A stretch of DNA of 5,825 nt from an uncultured Lachnospiraceae bacterium (GCA_902782625.1 CACZNZ010000085.1:1-5825), one strand, 5' to 3'. Shown: positions 1 through 5,825, counted from the stretch's first letter. Notes: generated from the sequence alone by a model not told the origin. Numbers and translations are program-made.

Positions 1-528
1 GAAGAATGTCTTCCGGAAGATCTTCTCGACGAGAATACGAAATATTTTATCAACCCCACCGGAAGATTCGAGATCGGCGGACCGCACGGAGACAGCGGTC
101 TGACGGGCAGAAAGATCATTGTGGATACTTACGGCGGGTATGCCCGTCATGGCGGTGGCGCTTTTTCCGGAAAGGACTGTACCAAGGTGGATCGTTCCGC
201 AGCCTATGCGGCACGATATGTGGCAAAGAACATCGTAGCTGCAGGCATTGCAGATCAATGTGAAATACAGCTTTCCTATGCGATTGGTGTTGCAGAGCCA
301 ACCTCGATCATGGTAGATACATTCGGTACCGGAAGGATCTCGGATGAAAAACTTGTGGATATCATTCGGGAGAATTTCGATCTCAGACCAGCTGGCATCA
401 TCCGCATGCTCGATCTGAGAAGACCGATCTATAAGCAGACGGCAGCATACGGACACTTTGGCAGAGACGACCTTGATCTCCCATGGGAGAAGACGGACAA
501 GGCAGAAGTGCTGAAAAGTTATCTCTAA
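1..528 (+). CDS. metK: S-adenosylmethionine synthetase (methionine adenosyltransferase), 3' part
   Basis: This enzyme makes S-adenosylmethionine from methionine and ATP in the cytoplasm. The reading frame is open from base 1, so the 5' part lies outside the window. The 175 visible residues are roughly the C-terminal 45% of a protein that is 384 residues in E. coli. Landmarks are GGPHGD (fragment residues 26-31), [14 protein letters not shown] (33-46), the glycine-rich signature GGGAFSGKD (51-59), [16 protein letters not shown] (62-77), [11 protein letters not shown] and a C-terminal PWEKTDKAE. Fragment R37/K38, K58, K62 and D64 align with E. coli R244/K245, K265, K269 and D271, which contact phosphate, K+ and substrate. 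No damage is visible. It ends in TAA just before a terminator and so appears transcriptionally separate from the pan operon. Identity is very secure; only the start is unseen. Confidence 0.97.
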   Translation, partial: EECLPEDLLDENTKYFINPTGRFEIGGPHGDSGLTGRKIIVDTYGGYARHGGGAFSGKDCTKVDRSAAYAARYVAKNIVAAGIADQCEIQLSYAIGVAEPTSIMVDTFGTGRISDEKLVDIIRENFDLRPAGIIRMLDLRRPIYKQTAAYGHFGRDDLDLPWEKTDKAEVLKSYL

Positions 529-540
529 GATAAATAGTTA

Positions 541-589
541 AGCAGGAACCATACGAAATTATTCGTAAAAAGTTCCTGCTTTATTTTTT
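541..589 (+). terminator. Intrinsic terminator of metK
   Basis: A 9-bp stem (AGCAGGAAC at 541-549 with GTTCCTGCT at 572-580) is capped by an inner 6-bp hairpin (TACGAA 552-557 with TTCGTA 562-567, loop ATTA). A T-rich tract, TTATTTTTT (581-589), follows. The stem begins 12 bases after the metK stop codon. This is a strong factor-independent terminator and should insulate the pan operon from metK transcription. Confidence 0.9.
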
Positions 590-599
590 GACAAAAAGA

Positions 600-628
600 T
601 AGACAAATATTTAACTAAGTGCTATAGT
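600..628 (+). promoter_or_regulatory. Sigma-A type promoter of the pan operon, extended -10
   Basis: The -35 box TAGACA (600-605) and -10 box TATAGT (623-628) are separated by exactly 17 bp. The -10 is preceded by TGC (620-622), an extended -10 element. Transcription should start around 631-636, giving a leader of about 130 bases before the panG start at 766. A perfect TTGACA at 588-593 lies at the end of the terminator T-tract, but at 17-bp spacing it has only a poor -10 (TTAACT, 611-616). I therefore favour the downstream pair. No start site has been mapped; this rests on consensus match and position. Confidence 0.75.
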
Positions 629-632
629 ACAT

Positions 633-648
633 TTGGTTTAAAAACCAA
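633..648 (+). repeat. Perfect 7-bp inverted repeat at the predicted transcription start
   Basis: TTGGTTT (633-639) and AAACCAA (642-648) form a perfect inverted repeat around a 2-base AA centre, starting 4 bases after the -10 box. Its place over the likely start site fits a repressor operator on DNA. If transcription starts at its left edge, it could instead be a 5'-end RNA hairpin, though a 2-base loop would force some inner pairs open. AAACCA recurs at 667-672, so TGGTTT could also pair there. No specific regulator is recognised. Confidence 0.45.
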
Positions 649-676
649 GGATGGTATTCGTAAAAGAAACCATACC
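649..676 (+). promoter_or_regulatory. pan RNA motif, copy 1 (leader hairpin with two bulged A residues)
   Basis: Pairing seen: GG (649-650) with CC (675-676), bulged A674, ATGGT (651-655) with ACCAT (669-673), bulged A656, TTC (657-659) with GAA (666-668), loop GTAAAA. A hairpin carrying two bulged adenosines, commonly in tandem and in the 5' leader of pantothenate genes, is how I recall the 'pan' candidate structured RNA from comparative genomics. Its ligand and mechanism are not known to me. It lies within the predicted leader, directly upstream of panG-panB-panC-panD-coaBC. Identification rests on architecture plus context, not on a covariance-model score. Confidence 0.78.
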
Positions 677-697
677 GTGATGATGACACGGAGATTA

Positions 698-727
698 CGA
701 GCTTATATCTGTCAGGAATAAGACTTG
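698..727 (+). promoter_or_regulatory. pan RNA motif, copy 2 (leader hairpin with two bulged A residues)
   Basis: Pairing seen: CGAG (698-701) with CTTG (724-727, one G-U), bulged A723, CTTAT (702-706) with ATAAG (718-722), bulged A707, TCT (708-710) with GGA (715-717, one G-U), loop GTCA. The plan is the same as copy 1: five pairs between the two bulged A residues, three pairs above, and a loop starting with GT. The middle stem sequence is entirely different. Conserved shape with changed sequence in adjacent copies supports a real RNA structure. The 21-base linker between copies contains GTGATG (677-682), which matches part of the panG ribosome-binding region. Confidence 0.78.
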
Positions 728-732
728 GAGAG

Positions 733-762
733 CATCACCATCTTTGATAAAGGAAGGTGATG
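733..762 (+). promoter_or_regulatory. Hairpin sequestering the panG ribosome binding site
   Basis: CATCACC (733-739) pairs with GGTGATG (756-762). After one A-A mismatch (740/755), TCTTT (741-745) pairs with AAGGA (750-754, one G-U) around a GATA loop. Twelve pairs therefore bury the whole purine-rich Shine-Dalgarno region, and the ATG at 766 sits 3 bases after the stem. No T-run follows, so it is not a terminator. Alternative partners for its left arm exist upstream: GTGATG (677-682) with CATCAC (733-738), and GATGGT (650-655) with ACCATC (737-742). This suggests translational control of the first gene coupled to the pan hairpins, which is an inference. Confidence 0.7.
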
Positions 763-765
763 AAG

Positions 766-1602
766 ATGAAATTTGGATTTATCGGCGCAGGGAAAGTAGG
801 CTGTTCCCTGGGCAAGTATCTGGTAGACCATAACCGGGAAGTTGCCGGTTATTATGACACGGAGGAAAGATTTGCAGCAGAAGCGGCAGAGTTTACCGAC
901 AGCAGCGCTTATACAGATGTAGAGCGACTGACTGCAGACTGTGATGTTCTCTTTCTTACCGTTCCTGACAGCCTGATCAGTTCCGTCTGGGAACAGATCA
1001 AAAAGCTGCCCGTCGAGGGCAAATTCTTATGTCATTGCAGCGGCTCTCTGTCTGTGGAAGATACCTTTACCGGTATCAGAGACAGGGGTGCTTTCGGATA
1101 TTCCATCCATCCGCTCTTTGCGGTCAGTGACCGTTTTCATTCTTACAAAGAGCTTGATTCCGCATCGATTACAATTGAAGGAGACTCGGAACACTTAAAT
1201 GAAGTAGCAGCATTTTTTGCCGGTCTGGGCAATGAAGTGCGCACGATCCGGGGAGAAGACAAAACCCGCTATCATCTGGCGGCCGTATTTGCAAGCAACC
1301 TTGTCTGCGGCCTGATCGACGAGAGCCTCTCCCTTATGGAGGAGTGCGGATTCACAGAAGAAGCAGCGAGAAAAGCACTTGCACCGTTGATTCTTGGCAA
1401 TGTGAATCACATTGTAAAGGACGGGGTAGCAGAGAGTTTGACAGGGCCTGTGGAAAGAGGGGACAGGAAGACTCTTGCAAGACATCTTTCTGTGATTGAG
1501 GGCGAGGATGCACAGATTTACCGACTCTTGTCCAGGAGACTGGCCAGGATTGCGTCCGTCAAGCATCCGGACAGAGATTACAGTGAAATCAAAGAGTTAT
1601 AG
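766..1602 (+). CDS. panG: PanG-type ketopantoate reductase (Rossmann-like, DUF2520 domain protein)
   Basis: The predicted role is NAD(P)H-dependent reduction of 2-dehydropantoate to pantoate, the second step of pantothenate synthesis, in the cytoplasm. From ATG 766 the protein has 278 residues. An N-terminal Rossmann fold begins [12 protein letters not shown] (GxGxxG at 7-12), with a VLFLTVPD strand (61-68). HCSGS (90-94) and SIHPLFAV (113-120) follow. The helical C-terminal half contains [13 protein letters not shown] (166-178) and LTGPVERGD (225-233), typical of the Rossmann-like plus DUF2520 family. PanG, shown to be a ketopantoate reductase in Francisella with homologues in Enterococcus and Clostridioides, belongs to this type and differs from PanE. 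GTG 757 and ATG 760 are in-frame alternatives. I prefer 766 because AAGGTGAT (754-761) fits the 16S tail at good spacing and the glycine motif then sits near the N-terminus. The family is secure; the specific reaction is inferred from homology and from its place ahead of panB with no panE visible. Confidence 0.88.
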   Translation: MKFGFIGAGKVGCSLGKYLVDHNREVAGYYDTEERFAAEAAEFTDSSAYTDVERLTADCDVLFLTVPDSLISSVWEQIKKLPVEGKFLCHCSGSLSVEDTFTGIRDRGAFGYSIHPLFAVSDRFHSYKELDSASITIEGDSEHLNEVAAFFAGLGNEVRTIRGEDKTRYHLAAVFASNLVCGLIDESLSLMEECGFTEEAARKALAPLILGNVNHIVKDGVAESLTGPVERGDRKTLARHLSVIEGEDAQIYRLLSRRLARIASVKHPDRDYSEIKEL

Positions 1603-1634
1603 ATTATGCAATGAATGAGAAAGGAATAAAAAAC

Positions 1635-2462
1635 ATGAAAAATACCGTAACAACATTTCAGGAGATGAAGAACAGAAACGAAAAGATTTCCATGCTGACA
1701 GCTTATGATTATTCCACAGCCAAGCTGGAGGATGAAGCAGGGATTAATGCAATCCTTGTAGGAGACTCCCTGGGAAATGTTATGCTCGGTTATGAAGATA
1801 CGATCCCTGTAACGGTAGAGGATATGATCCATCATGGCGCAGCCGTTGCCAGAGGAGCAAAAAATGCACTCGTTGTTGTAGATATGCCGTTTATGTCCTA
1901 TCAGGCTTCTGTCTATGATGCTGTTGTCAATGCCGGACGGATCATGAAGGAAACACACTGTGGTGCTGTGAAACTGGAAGGCGGCCTGGAAGTATGTCCA
2001 CAGATTGAGGCTATTACCAATGCGTCTATTCCGGTCATGGCACATCTTGGACTGACACCGCAGTCCATCAATGCATTTGGCGGATTTAAGGTGCAGGGCA
2101 AGACGGAAGCCGCTGCGAAAAAGCTGATTGAAGAAGCCAAAGCGGTGGAAAAGGCAGGAGCATTTGCCGTGACATTAGAGTGTGTGCCTGCAAAACTGGC
2201 AAAACTTGTTTCAGAAAGTATTCATATTCCGACAATCGGTATCGGTGCGGGTGCTGGATGTGACGGACAGGTTCTTGTCTATGTTGATATGCTTTCCATG
2301 TTCTCAGATTTTCGCCCGAAATTCGTCCGCAGTTTTGCAGAAGTCGGAACTGTGATGCGCCAGGCATTTGCTGATTATGACACGGCTGTAAAAGACGGAA
2401 GCTTTCCGGCAGCCGAGCATACCTATAAGATTGATGACAGTATCATAGAGAAGCTTTACTAG
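1635..2462 (+). CDS. panB: 3-methyl-2-oxobutanoate hydroxymethyltransferase (ketopantoate hydroxymethyltransferase)
   Basis: This enzyme transfers a hydroxymethyl group from 5,10-methylenetetrahydrofolate to 2-ketoisovalerate, giving ketopantoate, the first committed step to pantothenate. From ATG 1635 it has 275 residues (264 in E. coli) and folds as a metal-dependent TIM barrel. Visible motifs are [12 protein letters not shown] (20-31), [11 protein letters not shown] (42-52), VVDMPFMSY (81-89), VKLEGG (112-117), MAHLGLTPQ (135-143), LECVP (181-185) and GIGAG (202-206). D44 and D83 match the Mg2+ ligands, K113 the substrate-contacting lysine and E182 the proposed catalytic glutamate of E. 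coli PanB. An in-frame ATG at 1611 would add 8 residues. I chose 1635 because AAGGA (1621-1625) lies 9 bases upstream and [12 protein letters not shown] is a normal PanB N-terminus. The gene begins 32 bases after panG and is presumably cotranscribed. Confidence 0.97.
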   Translation: MKNTVTTFQEMKNRNEKISMLTAYDYSTAKLEDEAGINAILVGDSLGNVMLGYEDTIPVTVEDMIHHGAAVARGAKNALVVVDMPFMSYQASVYDAVVNAGRIMKETHCGAVKLEGGLEVCPQIEAITNASIPVMAHLGLTPQSINAFGGFKVQGKTEAAAKKLIEEAKAVEKAGAFAVTLECVPAKLAKLVSESIHIPTIGIGAGAGCDGQVLVYVDMLSMFSDFRPKFVRSFAEVGTVMRQAFADYDTAVKDGSFPAAEHTYKIDDSIIEKLY

Positions 2463-2480
2463 GAAGAGAGGATATAGATC

Positions 2481-3326
2481 ATGAAGATTGCATCAACCGT
2501 GAAAGAAGTCAGAGAGATTGTGAAAGCGTGGAGAGCACAAGGACTGAGTGTGGGTCTTGTTCCTACCATGGGATTTCTTCATGAAGGCCATGGCAGCCTG
2601 ATCAGCAGGGCAGTCCAGGACAATGACCGCGTTGTTGTCAGTGTGTTCGTCAATCCGACACAATTTGGGCCGAATGAAGATCTGGAAGCTTATCCGAGAG
2701 ATATGAATCATGACAGTGCGTTCTGTGAAAAACTTGGCGCAGATCTGATCTTCCATCCGGAACCGTCTGAAATGTATGATCCGGATTTTACCACCTATGT
2801 CAATATGGAAGAACTTTCGAAGACACTATGCGGAAAGAGCCGTCCGATTCATTTCCGGGGTGTATGCACCGTCTGTACCAAGCTCTTTAATATCGTAAAA
2901 CCGGACAGAGCATATTTCGGGCAGAAGGATGCACAGCAGCTTGCCATTATCCGGCGGATGGTGCGTGACCTGAATATGGATCTGGAGATTGTAGGTTGTC
3001 CGATTGTCAGAGAAGAAGACGGACTGGCTAAGAGTTCCAGAAATACTTATCTCTCCGAAAAAGAAAGAGAAGCAGCACTGGTTCTTAGTCGTTCTATTTT
3101 CCTTGCAGAGAAAATGATCGAGGAAGGGGAAACTTCCGCAGCAAATGTCAAATCAGCCATGACAGAACTGATTGAGAAAGAACCTCTGGCACAGATCGAC
3201 TATGTAGAAGCAGTAGATGGCGTGTCGATGCAGCCGGTGGATCAGATCAAGGCACCGACATTAATCGCAATTGCCGTAAAGATTGGAAAGACCAGACTGA
3301 TCGATAATACAATCGTGGAGGAATAA
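2481..3326 (+). CDS. panC: Pantothenate synthetase (pantoate--beta-alanine ligase)
   Basis: This cytoplasmic enzyme condenses pantoate with beta-alanine via a pantoyl-adenylate, using ATP and giving pantothenate, AMP and pyrophosphate. It has 281 residues, against 283 in E. coli. It belongs to the nucleotidyltransferase superfamily: [11 protein letters not shown] (27-37) carries the HIGH-like element with H34 and H37, followed by [20 protein letters not shown] (55-74, pantoate pocket), RPIHFRGV (121-128), [10 protein letters not shown] (144-153) and the KMSKS-like GLAKSSRN (181-188). All motifs are intact; small departures from common versions (G38, K184) are unlikely to matter. The Shine-Dalgarno GAGAGG (2466-2471) lies 9 bases before the ATG. 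The gap after panB is 18 bases and the gap to panD only 4, so a shared transcript is very likely. Its two substrates come from the products of panG and panD in the same operon. Confidence 0.97.
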   Translation: MKIASTVKEVREIVKAWRAQGLSVGLVPTMGFLHEGHGSLISRAVQDNDRVVVSVFVNPTQFGPNEDLEAYPRDMNHDSAFCEKLGADLIFHPEPSEMYDPDFTTYVNMEELSKTLCGKSRPIHFRGVCTVCTKLFNIVKPDRAYFGQKDAQQLAIIRRMVRDLNMDLEIVGCPIVREEDGLAKSSRNTYLSEKEREAALVLSRSIFLAEKMIEEGETSAANVKSAMTELIEKEPLAQIDYVEAVDGVSMQPVDQIKAPTLIAIAVKIGKTRLIDNTIVEE

Positions 3327-3330
3327 AACC

Positions 3331-3723
3331 ATGCAGATAACCATGCTCAAAGGGAAGATACATCGTGCCACTGTGGTGCAGGCTGAGCTTGACTACGTAG
3401 GCAGCATTACCATCGACGAGGAGTTGATGGAGGCAGCAGGGATCCTGGAATATGAGATGGTCCAGATTGTGGATATCAATAACGGCAATCGATTTGAAAC
3501 CTATACGATCGCCGGAGAAAGAGGCAGCGGGCTGATCTGCCTGAATGGAGCTGCTGCAAGATGTGTAAGTGTGCATGACAAAATCATTATTATGTGTTAT
3601 GCTCAGATGACACAGGATGAAGCAAAGAGTTTCCGTCCGAAGGTCGTTTTTGTGGACGAGGATAATCAGATATCGCGTATCACAAACTACGAGAAACACG
3701 GACGCCTCAGTGATATGGAGTAA
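3331..3723 (+). CDS. panD: Aspartate 1-decarboxylase (pyruvoyl enzyme) proenzyme
   Basis: This enzyme decarboxylates L-aspartate to beta-alanine, the second substrate of PanC. It is made as an inactive 130-residue chain that cleaves itself between Gly24 and Ser25 (YVGS at 22-25), turning Ser25 into the catalytic pyruvoyl group; a tetramer is usual. Residues matching E. coli PanD functional positions are present: K9, H11, R54, Y58 and N72, with ERGS (63-66) and LNGAAA (71-76). E. coli PanD has 126 residues. The Shine-Dalgarno GGAGGA (3317-3322) overlaps the end of panC and lies 8 bases before the ATG, suggesting translational coupling. The tail after about residue 110 is charged and less conserved. 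Identity is very secure. Confidence 0.97.
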   Translation: MQITMLKGKIHRATVVQAELDYVGSITIDEELMEAAGILEYEMVQIVDINNGNRFETYTIAGERGSGLICLNGAAARCVSVHDKIIIMCYAQMTQDEAKSFRPKVVFVDEDNQISRITNYEKHGRLSDME

Positions 3724-3729
3724 ACAGAT

Positions 3730-4926
3730 ATGCTAACAGGGAAAACAGTTGTACTTGGCGTGACAGGAAGCATTGCAGCCTATAAGATTGCCAGCCTGGC
3801 AAGCATGCTTGTAAAACAGCATGCAGATGTTCATGTGATCATGACAGAAAATGCAGTGAATTTTATCAACCCGATAACTTTTGAGACACTCACGGGCAAT
3901 AAATGTCTCGTGGATACATTCGACAGGAATTTTCAGTTTCATGTAGCCCATGTTTCACTGGGACAGAAAGCAGATGTGATGATGATTGCACCGGCTTCTG
4001 CCAATATCATTGCAAAACTGGCTCATGGGATTGCGGATGACATGCTGAGCACCTGTGCGCTCGCCTGCACTTCAAAGATCATCGTTTCACCTGCGATGAA
4101 TACACATATGTTTTCCAATGCGATCGTACAGGATAATCTGAAAGTTTTAAAACAATACGGAATGGAAGTCATTGAACCTGCTTCCGGCTATCTCGCATGC
4201 GGAGATACCGGGGCCGGTAAGATGCCTGAGCCTGCAGTGCTGTATGATTATATCTTAAAAGAGATTGCCTGCGAGAAGGATCTGGAAGGAGTCCGCATTA
4301 TGGTATCTGCAGGGCCCACCAGAGAAGCCATCGATCCCGTGCGTTATATCACGAATCACTCTACCGGGAAAATGGGGTATGCCATTGCCAGGAGAGCAAT
4401 GCTGCGAGGAGCAGATGTTACGTTGGTCAGCGGCAGAGTCTCCCTTGAACCGGTTCCATTTGTAAAGATGATTCAGATTGAAAGTGCACAGGATATGTTT
4501 GAAGCGGTCAGAGACAACCTGGAAGATGTAGATATTCTGATCAAGGCTGCCGCAGTCGCAGACTATCGCCCTGCCGAAGTCGCTACAGAGAAGATGAAGA
4601 AAAAAGACGGAAATATGTCGATTCTTCTGGAACGGACGCAGGATATCCTGGGATATGTTGCAGAGCATAAAAGGCCGGATCAGATTATCTGCGGATTTTC
4701 GATGGAAACAGAAAATATGCTGGCCAATTCGAGAAAGAAACTTGATAAGAAAAGACTGGATATGATTGTTGCCAATAACCTCAAAGAAAAGGGAGCAGGC
4801 TTTGGAACGGACACAAATCGTGTCACGATGATCACCGCCCGAGAGGATATAGAGCTTTCTCTAATGAGTAAAGAAATGGTTTCTGATGCAATTCTTAATC
4901 AGTTGGTTCTTATGAGATATAAATGA
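3730..4926 (+). CDS. coaBC: Bifunctional phosphopantothenoylcysteine synthetase/decarboxylase
   Basis: The fused enzyme adds cysteine to 4'-phosphopantothenate (CoaB, CTP-dependent in bacteria of this type) and decarboxylates the product to 4'-phosphopantetheine (CoaC, FMN-dependent). It has 398 residues in the order CoaC (about 1-180) then CoaB (about 187-398). CoaC shows GVTGSIAAYK (10-19), catalytic H74 in HVSLG, MIAPASAN (85-92), PAMN with N124 (121-124) and ACGD with C157 (156-159), matching E. coli H75, N125 and C158. CoaB shows SAGPTREAIDPVRYITNHSTGKMG (193-216) with N209, AAAVADYRP (273-281) and EKMKKK with K288, matching E. coli N210 and K289. It follows panD by 6 bases with GGAG (3717-3720) as ribosome binding site. 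Having it in the operon links vitamin synthesis to CoA production. Pantothenate kinase, CoaD and CoaE are not in the window. Confidence 0.97.
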   Translation: MLTGKTVVLGVTGSIAAYKIASLASMLVKQHADVHVIMTENAVNFINPITFETLTGNKCLVDTFDRNFQFHVAHVSLGQKADVMMIAPASANIIAKLAHGIADDMLSTCALACTSKIIVSPAMNTHMFSNAIVQDNLKVLKQYGMEVIEPASGYLACGDTGAGKMPEPAVLYDYILKEIACEKDLEGVRIMVSAGPTREAIDPVRYITNHSTGKMGYAIARRAMLRGADVTLVSGRVSLEPVPFVKMIQIESAQDMFEAVRDNLEDVDILIKAAAVADYRPAEVATEKMKKKDGNMSILLERTQDILGYVAEHKRPDQIICGFSMETENMLANSRKKLDKKRLDMIVANNLKEKGAGFGTDTNRVTMITAREDIELSLMSKEMVSDAILNQLVLMRYK

Positions 4927-4998
4927 TTACATTATTTGTGCATTTGTTCTAAAATTTATTAGAGTTCATATTGATTATGCCCAATTTAAGTATTTATG

Positions 4999-5007
4999 TG
5001 TTATAAT
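4999..5007 (+). promoter_or_regulatory. Probable extended -10 promoter of the response regulator gene
   Basis: A consensus TATAAT (5002-5007) is preceded by TGT (4999-5001), an extended -10. No good -35 is present at 17 bp (GCCCAA, 4979-4984), which extended -10 promoters can tolerate. Transcription would start near 5014, about 60 bases before the ATG at 5073. GATTAT occurs on both sides (4973-4978 and 5015-5020), as do TGCCC (4978-4982) and its complement GGGCA (5022-5026). These could be regulator sites or chance in this AT-rich stretch. Confidence 0.55.
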
Positions 5008-5072
5008 ATTTAATGATTATAGGGCAAGAAAAAAGCTTTTGTTAATACTTTTTACTAAATGGGGTTTATGTT

Positions 5073-5777
5073 ATGACAAATGTACTGATTATTGAACAAG
5101 ATAAGGAAACTGCGGAGCTGATCAGAGACTATTTGGAGATCAATTCTTTTTCTGTTATCATAAAAGAAACAGGACAGGAAGGAATCGAAGCCGCAATGGA
5201 CGATAAAGTGGACATTATTTTACAGACATTGAGTCTTCCGGATATTTCAGGATTTGATGTCTGCAAAGAGATTCGCAGGAGAAGAGACATTCCAATCCTC
5301 ATTGTGACAGACCGGTCAGATGAGATCGATCTGGTTCGGGGACTAGGCGTCGGGGCAGATGACTATATAGTCAAGCCTTTTAACCCGAATGAAATTGTTG
5401 CCAGAGTAAAGGCGCACATGGCATGCTATCTGCGCCTTACCAATCCGCGGGTGGAAGAGAATGAATACATTGAGTACCCGGGACTTTCCATCGATCTGAC
5501 AGCGAGGAGAGTGTTTGTGGGTGGCGAAGAAAAGATTTTTACGACCAAAGAATTTGATCTGCTGTCTTTTCTTGCATCTCATCCGAATAAAGTCTATTCC
5601 AAAGACGATCTCTTTTCTGCTGTCTGGGGGATGGATTCTCTCGGAGACATTGCGACCGTCACGGTTCACATTAAGAAGATCCGTCAGAAGATTGGACAGA
5701 ATACAGCACAGTCTGGGTACATCGAGACAGTGTGGGGTTCGGGATACCGATTCCGTATCCTTCGTAATATCAGATAG
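5073..5777 (+). CDS. OmpR/PhoB-family response regulator with atypical receiver domain lacking the phospho-acceptor Asp
   Basis: This is a 234-residue DNA-binding transcription factor. An N-terminal receiver domain (about 2-118) is joined to a C-terminal winged-helix domain (about 130-232), with KIFTTKEFDLLSFLASHP (154-171), VHIKKIRQKIG (198-208) and ETVWGSGYRF (218-227) as the usual landmarks. The receiver is unusual. The acidic pair after strand 1 reads E8-Q9 (LIIEQD), and the phospho-acceptor position after strand 3 is Q51 (DIILQTLSLPD, where DLILLDLMLPD is typical; codon CAG at 5223-5225). The conserved T79 and K101 (GADDYIVKPF) and the dimer-face region (95-113) are kept. I infer it does not use standard Asp phosphorylation and may act constitutively or through another signal. 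The ATG at 5073 follows GGGG (5061-5064) by 8 bases. The next gene starts 18 bases after the stop, probably in the same operon. Target genes are unknown. Confidence 0.93.
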   Translation: MTNVLIIEQDKETAELIRDYLEINSFSVIIKETGQEGIEAAMDDKVDIILQTLSLPDISGFDVCKEIRRRRDIPILIVTDRSDEIDLVRGLGVGADDYIVKPFNPNEIVARVKAHMACYLRLTNPRVEENEYIEYPGLSIDLTARRVFVGGEEKIFTTKEFDLLSFLASHPNKVYSKDDLFSAVWGMDSLGDIATVTVHIKKIRQKIGQNTAQSGYIETVWGSGYRFRILRNIR

Positions 5778-5795
5778 GCAGCCAGAGAGGACAAG

Positions 5796-5825
5796 ATGAA
5801 AAAAATACCGATACTTTATCAGGAC
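5796..5825 (+). CDS. Start of an unidentified gene, truncated by the window end
   Basis: An ATG at 5796 follows a good Shine-Dalgarno (AGAGAGG, 5784-5790) by 5 bases and begins 18 bases after the response regulator stop codon. Only ten codons are visible (MKKIPILYQD) and they do not identify a family. Genes placed directly after an OmpR-type regulator are often sensor histidine kinases, but nothing visible here shows that. Confidence 0.6.
   Translation, partial: MKKIPILYQD

Noticed and set aside
588..616. TTGACA-17-TTAACT as the main pan promoter.
   Set aside because: The -35 is perfect but the -10 matches only three of six positions and there is no TG extension. The TAGACA-17-TATAGT pair is better overall. 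It may still be a minor start.
651..680. Possible leader peptide of 9 codons (MVFVKETIP) with two valine codons, reminiscent of attenuation by a valine-pathway signal.
   Set aside because: The only purine run (AAGG, 647-650) touches the ATG with no spacing, the peptide is tiny, valine is not truly enriched, and the bases are better explained as pan hairpin 1. No terminator alternative follows.
733..765. The strong hairpin before panG as an intrinsic terminator.
   Set aside because: No T-tract follows the stem; the right arm is the ribosome binding site itself, so a translational role fits better.
3247..3699. Long open frame on the minus strand opposite panC/panD.
   Set aside because: It lies opposite two certain genes, resembles no family I know and has no credible operon context. 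Similar antisense and shifted open frames opposite metK, panG, panB, coaBC and the response regulator were rejected for the same reason.
4947..4964. Hairpin after coaBC as the operon terminator.
   Set aside because: It has six mostly A-T pairs including one G-T, a 6-base loop and no T-run. It is too weak to call.
1..5825. A hidden defence, mobile or CRISPR-like system.
   Set aside because: I saw no repeat arrays, transposase, integrase, attachment-site duplications or unusual gene content. Apart from the leader RNA and the atypical regulator this is an ordinary core-metabolism region.

Overview
This window reads as chromosomal DNA from a moderate-GC Firmicute, most likely a Clostridia or Lachnospiraceae-type organism. 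That is an inference from strong Shine-Dalgarno sequences, the metK and pan neighbourhood, and the protein flavour. I saw no mobile element, CRISPR array, rRNA or tRNA.

Layout, all genes on the + strand. (1) The 3' part of metK (1-528) ends at a good intrinsic terminator (541-589). (2) A 237-bp gap (529-765) holds the terminator, an extended -10 promoter, a palindrome at the predicted start point, and a structured 5' leader. The leader has two tandem hairpins, each with a bulged A on either side of a 5-bp segment, which I identify as a tandem copy of the 'pan' RNA motif. A third hairpin follows and buries the ribosome binding site of the first gene. (3) A compact vitamin B5/CoA operon follows: panG-type ketopantoate reductase (766-1602), panB (1635-2462), panC (2481-3326), panD (3331-3723) and coaBC (3730-4926). 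Gaps between genes are 4 to 32 bp. (4) After a 146-bp AT-rich gap with its own probable promoter comes an OmpR/PhoB-type response regulator (5073-5777). Its receiver domain lacks the phospho-acceptor aspartate. (5) The first ten codons of another gene (5796-5825) run off the end.

How the genes work together: PanB makes ketopantoate from 2-ketoisovalerate, and the PanG-like enzyme reduces it to pantoate. PanD makes beta-alanine from aspartate, and PanC joins the two into pantothenate. After phosphorylation by a pantothenate kinase not in this window, CoaBC adds cysteine and decarboxylates to 4'-phosphopantetheine. The operon thus covers B5 synthesis and the next two CoA steps, with panG replacing panE.

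The most interesting points are the leader RNA (tandem pan-type hairpins, a sequestered ribosome binding site and possible competing pairings) and the response regulator whose phosphorylation site is Gln instead of Asp.
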